Shown here: in pieces, positions 41,264 to 44,155 of the stretch | Layout: every line of letters begins with the position of its first letter | Position numbering within the stretch: the stretch's first letter is position 1 | NCBI GenBank assembly: GCA_030448225.1 | Contig: JAUJNJ010000067.1 | Span: 1 to 44,155, forward strand | Length of the DNA: 44,155 nt | Source of the DNA: Phycisphaerae bacterium | GTDB lineage: Bacteria > Planctomycetota > Phycisphaerae > Tepidisphaerales > Tepidisphaeraceae | Reading direction: 5' to 3' | Position numbers and translations under genes: made by a program | Notes under the pieces: generated by a model | Database searches by the model: none | The model's input: only the letters and a program-made list of their open reading frames with translations | Told to the model about the DNA's origin: nothing

Positions 41264-41779
41264 TCACCGACCCGCCAGCAGGTCCGTGTACGCGCCGGTG
41301 ACGAGATCGGCGGCGTTCACGCCCAACTGCCGCATCAACTCGTCCGCCACGCGTCGGCCGTCCTCCACGCTCTGGCCCGTCCGCAGGACGACTTCCAGTT
41401 CCATGTAATCGCCGAGGCCCTCCACGCGGTCGAGGTGGACGCGCGTCTGGCCGACGAGGCAGAGGGTCCGCTCCTTCCGCACGACGCCGACCTCCCCCAG
41501 CGCCGCCGCCAGCACCGCCCGCAGGCGGGCCGGGTCCGCGACCGGCGCGATGTCATACTCCGACGCCTTCGGCCCCGCCTCGTCCGCCCGGCGGTAGACG
41601 ATCAACTCCCCCCGCCCCCCGTCGATCACCCGCAACTTCAACCGCCCGGCCGGCACGCGGAAAAATGTGTCCTCCTGCCGAATCATCAGCACCGGCGGCC
41701 CGTCCGCCAGTTCCTGTGCGCGTGCCAGCAGGGCGGCGTAGTCACGAACGCGGGCTTTAATCTCGACGTTAACGGGCAT
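41264..41779 (-). CDS. CYTH-domain protein (class IV adenylate cyclase-like)
   Basis: 171 residues from ATG 41779. The N-terminal VNVEIKARV carries the E-x-K version of the CYTH signature ExExK. IRQEDTFFRVPAGRLKLRVI, GELIVYRRADEAGPKASEYD, RTLCLVGQTRVHLDRVEGLG and YMELEVVL with the C-terminal Glu cluster follow as strands of the CYTH beta-tunnel. The family includes class IV adenylate cyclases, thiamine-triphosphatases and related triphosphate hydrolases; which activity applies is not decided by the sequence. The frame is intact. It stands alone, between the carbonic anhydrase-like gene and a small membrane protein gene. In-frame codons upstream to 41857 have no gene character. Confidence 0.85.
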   Translation of the reverse strand: MPVNVEIKARVRDYAALLARAQELADGPPVLMIRQEDTFFRVPAGRLKLRVIDGGRGELIVYRRADEAGPKASEYDIAPVADPARLRAVLAAALGEVGVVRKERTLCLVGQTRVHLDRVEGLGDYMELEVVLRTGQSVEDGRRVADELMRQLGVNAADLVTGAYTDLLAGR

Positions 41780-41971
41780 CGAACCTCCGGCGCGTGTCCG
41801 ACGCAGTGGCGGATCAACTGCGCCCCATCGGCCCGACCCATGGACGCGCCCCGTCACGACGGAAGCGCGCGGCGGGTGAGGGTACGTCTCGTTTCGGAAG
41901 GGGCCACGCGCCCCTCACCGCACCCGCAGCGCGTTCTGCGGAATGAGCTCGGGACGTTCGTCTGCGGCCGC

Positions 41972-42301
41972 TTACAAGATTTGCATCGCAACTAGAAGAA
42001 CGTACATCGGGGAGACTGCCATCAGGCCGAACGCGGCAGCGACGCCGGTCTGTACTGCCGGCCGAGCGTTCCGCAGTCCCGCGACGTATACGACCGCCGC
42101 GATGGCCGCGGTCACCGGGACGCTTAAGATCCGGAGCAACATGAGACTCCCCGAACCGGCCCCCCCGAGCAGGACGTGGTCGGTCATCGGGCCGAGCAGC
42201 AGCACGCTCACCAGCGCACCCGAGGAGAACACGTCGATGAGCCAGCGGAAACGGGGCCGCGGGTCGGGCGGCTTCGGCGTGCCGTAGTCGATGATCGCCA
42301 T
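41972..42301 (-). CDS. Small membrane protein, hypothetical
   Basis: 109 residues from ATG 42301 (MAIIDYGTPKPPDPRPRFRW). After a Pro-rich cytoplasmic start, three membrane helices are likely: LIDVFSSGALVSVLLLGPMT, LRILSVPVTAAIAAVVYVAG and VAAAFGLMAVSPMYVLLVAM. Proteins with this MAIIDYxTP start and a basic stretch before the first helix are frequent in Phycisphaerae; none has a known role. It is not clearly linked to the neighbouring genes. Confidence 0.65.
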   Translation of the reverse strand: MAIIDYGTPKPPDPRPRFRWLIDVFSSGALVSVLLLGPMTDHVLLGGAGSGSLMLLRILSVPVTAAIAAVVYVAGLRNARPAVQTGVAAAFGLMAVSPMYVLLVAMQIL

Positions 42302-42362
42302 GCATCGCCTCTCGCCTCCGGACCGGCGGCCGTCGGAGTACGTTCGTAGGGCTAACCGCACC

Positions 42363-42420
42363 GCTATTGGTCATTCAGTCATTGGTCATGTTGGTCATTG
42401 AGGCTTGGTCATTGGTCATT
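42363..42420 (+). repeat. Heptamer tandem repeat (TTGGTCA) at end of oxidoreductase gene
   Basis: TTGGTCA recurs at about 42368, 42380, 42389, 42405 and 42412, with TTCAGTCA and TTGAGGC as imperfect units between. Period 7 holds in most of the tract. The last units provide the stop codon of the Gfo/Idh/MocA gene on the minus strand (GGGAATGACCAATGA). Confidence 0.75.
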
Positions 42421-43503
42421 CCCAACCCGCGGCACGTCCACCCACCGCCGCTCGGCGTCGGACTGCACGATCGCGTCCATCACGCCCTGCCCCCGCGCGC
42501 CGTCGGAAAATGACGGGCGGCAGGGGCGGCCGCTCCGGATCGCGTCGACGAACTCGAAGTTCTGGTCGTAGCGGAATGTCTTCACCGGGTCGCCGGCGGC
42601 GGGGTCGCGCCCCGAGCCGGGGATGACGTGGAACTCGCGCGGGACGGGGATCGTCTCCAGGTCCTTCGCGCCGAGCTTGCCGACGCGGAGTTCGAGCGGC
42701 CGCTGCGTGGTGTAGGCGATCGTGCCGTCGGAGCCGTTCACCTCGCACACGTCCTGCCCGTACAGCCCCTCGCCGCGGCCGCTGGCGAGCTTCGTGCTTT
42801 CTAAATTCCCCGTCGCGCCGGCGTCGAAGTCGGCGATGACCGACACCCAGTCTTCCAGGTCCGACGCGTGGCCCTTGCGGTCGTCGACGAACCGGCGGGT
42901 GCGGGCGACGAGGCGGGCGATCGGGCCGATCAGCAGGTGGCCGTAGTCGATCCGGTGGCTCAGCATGTCGCCGATCTCCCCCGTGCCGGCCATGCGCTTT
43001 TCCTGCCGCCAGCCGAGGTCGCGGTCGCCCCAGTCCTGAAACCGGCTGGCGCGAAAGTGGTACGGCCGCCCGACGTCGCCGCGACTCACGAGGTGGTGCA
43101 TGTAGCGCATCGCGGGGACGAACCGGTACGTGAACGCCGTCATGTGCCGCACGCCGGCCCGCTCGGCGGCGGCGAGCATGGCGAGGCTCTCGGCGAAGCT
43201 CATCGCGATCGGCTTCTCGCACAGCACGTGCTTCCCCGCCGCGACGGCCGCGGTGGCGATCGGCGCGTGCGAGACGTTCGGCGTGGCGATCACCACCGCG
43301 TGCACGTCGTCGCGCGTCAGCACCTCCCGCCAGTCGGTCAGCGCGACCGCGATCCCGGTCTCCCGGCTCGCCCGTTCGAGGACGGCCGGGTTCGTGTCGC
43401 AGAGCGCGACGACGCGGGTGTCCGGGCAGATCGCGAAGCCCGGCAGGTGGTTCTGCAGCGCGATCGAGCCGCTCCCGATGATGCCGACGCCGAGGGTGGT
43501 CAT
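42409..43503 (-). CDS. Gfo/Idh/MocA family oxidoreductase
   Basis: 364 residues from ATG 43503, intact. The NAD(P)-binding Rossmann motif is GVGIIGSGSIALQNHLPGFA, with VVALCDTNPAVLERA and VVIATPNVSHAPIATAAVAA next, and the catalytic-site motif CEKPIAMS. The C-terminal substrate domain follows (YRFVPAMRYMHHLVSRGDVG, EIGDMLSHRIDYGHLLIGPI with the family's D/GxxxHxxD-type stretch, ADFDAGATGNLESTKLASGR). These enzymes oxidise or reduce sugar-like substrates and are abundant in planctomycetes. The substrate is not evident. Its final residues NDQ and the stop are encoded by the TTGGTCA heptamer repeat, so the original end is replaced by repeat sequence. Confidence 0.93.
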   Translation of the reverse strand: MTTLGVGIIGSGSIALQNHLPGFAICPDTRVVALCDTNPAVLERASRETGIAVALTDWREVLTRDDVHAVVIATPNVSHAPIATAAVAAGKHVLCEKPIAMSFAESLAMLAAAERAGVRHMTAFTYRFVPAMRYMHHLVSRGDVGRPYHFRASRFQDWGDRDLGWRQEKRMAGTGEIGDMLSHRIDYGHLLIGPIARLVARTRRFVDDRKGHASDLEDWVSVIADFDAGATGNLESTKLASGRGEGLYGQDVCEVNGSDGTIAYTTQRPLELRVGKLGAKDLETIPVPREFHVIPGSGRDPAAGDPVKTFRYDQNFEFVDAIRSGRPCRPSFSDGARGQGVMDAIVQSDAERRWVDVPRVGNDQ

Positions 43504-43656
43504 GCGGCCGATTAAACCACGCCGCGGCGGCGAAGACGAGCGAACCACTGGCGGCGTCCCGCAGCGTGACGCCGGCGACAACGGCGGCCATCACCTCCAG
43601 ACGTCAGGCATTCAACGACGCTGTCCGCCTCATTGGGTCGACGCTCCGGTGGTACG

Positions 43657-44155
43657 ATGCCGCCCGTGCGCCGCCGCCTATTCACCTTCTGCGCCACCCT
43701 CTCACTGCTGCTGTGCTTGGCCGTGTGCGTGCTGTGGGTCCGGAGTCACTGGCGGGCGGATAGCGCCAGCCGCGTCGCTCCCGATCGAAGCCTGACGTGC
43801 CTGGCGAAGTCGCAGGAGGGGCGCCTGTACCTGTCCGTCATAGGGCGCCGCGGCAAGGAGTACTACGGCCCCCGCTGGACTTGGCAATCGCGAGCATTGG
43901 ACCGTGGGGTGGCGGGGCAAAAGCTGCTGACGGCGATGGCCGGCTCGCGGAGGAACTTGCTTGGGTTCGGGTACCTGAACCTGGACGGGTTCAGCGAGAG
44001 CCGCTACCACCGCACCCTCGCCCTTCCCTACTGGTCCCTTGTCGGCGTCGCGCTCGTACTGCCTCTGCTCTTAGCCCGGCGTGCCCTACGCCGGCGACAC
44101 AGGCGCAACCGAACGCTCTGCCCCGCCTGCGGCTACGACCTCCGCGCCACGCCCG
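43657..44155 (+). CDS. Membrane protein with CxxCGYDLRATP signature, cut by right edge
   Basis: 166 codons are visible from ATG 43657 (MPPVRRRLFTFCATLSLLLC) and the frame is open at the right edge. It has an N-terminal membrane segment, a soluble stretch with SQEGRLYLSVIGRRGKEYYG and WTWQSRALDR, and a second membrane helix (YWSLVGVALVLPLLLARRAL). It then reaches RNRTLCPACGYDLRATP, a rubredoxin-like cysteine pair that ends or nears the end of a very common planctomycete/Phycisphaerae membrane protein type. Function is unknown. It is a useful taxonomic hint. Confidence 0.85.
   Translation, partial: MPPVRRRLFTFCATLSLLLCLAVCVLWVRSHWRADSASRVAPDRSLTCLAKSQEGRLYLSVIGRRGKEYYGPRWTWQSRALDRGVAGQKLLTAMAGSRRNLLGFGYLNLDGFSESRYHRTLALPYWSLVGVALVLPLLLARRALRRRHRRNRTLCPACGYDLRATP

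Noticed and set aside
20632..42420. CRISPR array interpretation of the tandem repeats
   Set aside because: Units are 7 bases with no spacers and no cas gene is present.

Overview
The window is a GC-rich bacterial chromosome segment, most likely from a planctomycete of the Phycisphaerae/Tepidisphaerales type. This rests on a prepilin-type protein with an FTLVELLVVIGIIAVL N-terminus, a DUF4838-type protein, a CPACGYDLRATP signature protein at the right edge, McsA/McsB, many single-gene transcription units on both strands, and many dispersed palindromic intergenic repeats. The assignment is inference; no rRNA, tRNA or CRISPR array was found.

Layout. 1-12.5 kb: an efflux adaptor cut by the left edge, a PtsN-like EIIA, recR, a VTT/DedA membrane protein, a lipoprotein, a prepilin-like protein, an AcrA/AcrB-type RND pump, a pair of paralogous lipoproteins and a DUF2752 protein. 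12.5-13.4 kb is gene-free. 13.4-19.3 kb is an accessory block: a GT4 glycosyltransferase, a small toxin/antitoxin-like pair bracketed by two copies of the glycosyltransferase 3' end, a single-chain restriction-modification enzyme of type ISP/IIG with lower GC, and a phage Gp27/DUF3486-like protein. 19.7-27.6 kb: trpE, a DUF4838 protein, a QueD/PTPS protein, mcsA-mcsB and a receiver-only regulator. 27.6-32.3 kb: a hybrid kinase, a NarL-type regulator and a divergent histidine kinase. 32.5-36.8 kb: a Gdx/SugE exporter behind an apparent guanidine-II riboswitch, a nadA with an internal deletion, metF and an MFS transporter. 36.8-38.0 kb is a repeat cluster. 38.0-44.2 kb: an RRM protein, a glucose/sorbosone dehydrogenase-like protein, a beta-carbonic anhydrase-like protein, a CYTH protein, a small membrane protein, a Gfo/Idh/MocA oxidoreductase and the edge gene.

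Two things dominate beyond ordinary gene content. First, short tandem heptamer tracts, each locus with its own 7-base word and often a facing inverted tract, occur at about ten places. They are not only intergenic: one lies in frame inside trpE, one sits at the deletion junction of nadA, one encodes the start of a lipoprotein, and others (or a related hairpin) supply the last codons and stop of three genes. Second, many conserved genes (glycosyltransferase, trpE, DUF4838, queD, mcsA, mcsB, hybrid kinase, dehydrogenase, carbonic anhydrase) carry several small frameshifts, whereas other long genes (acrB, metF, MFS, Gfo/Idh) are clean. This patchy pattern looks more like uncorrected sequence indels than real decay, so the frameshifted genes are annotated as single genes spanning the breaks.
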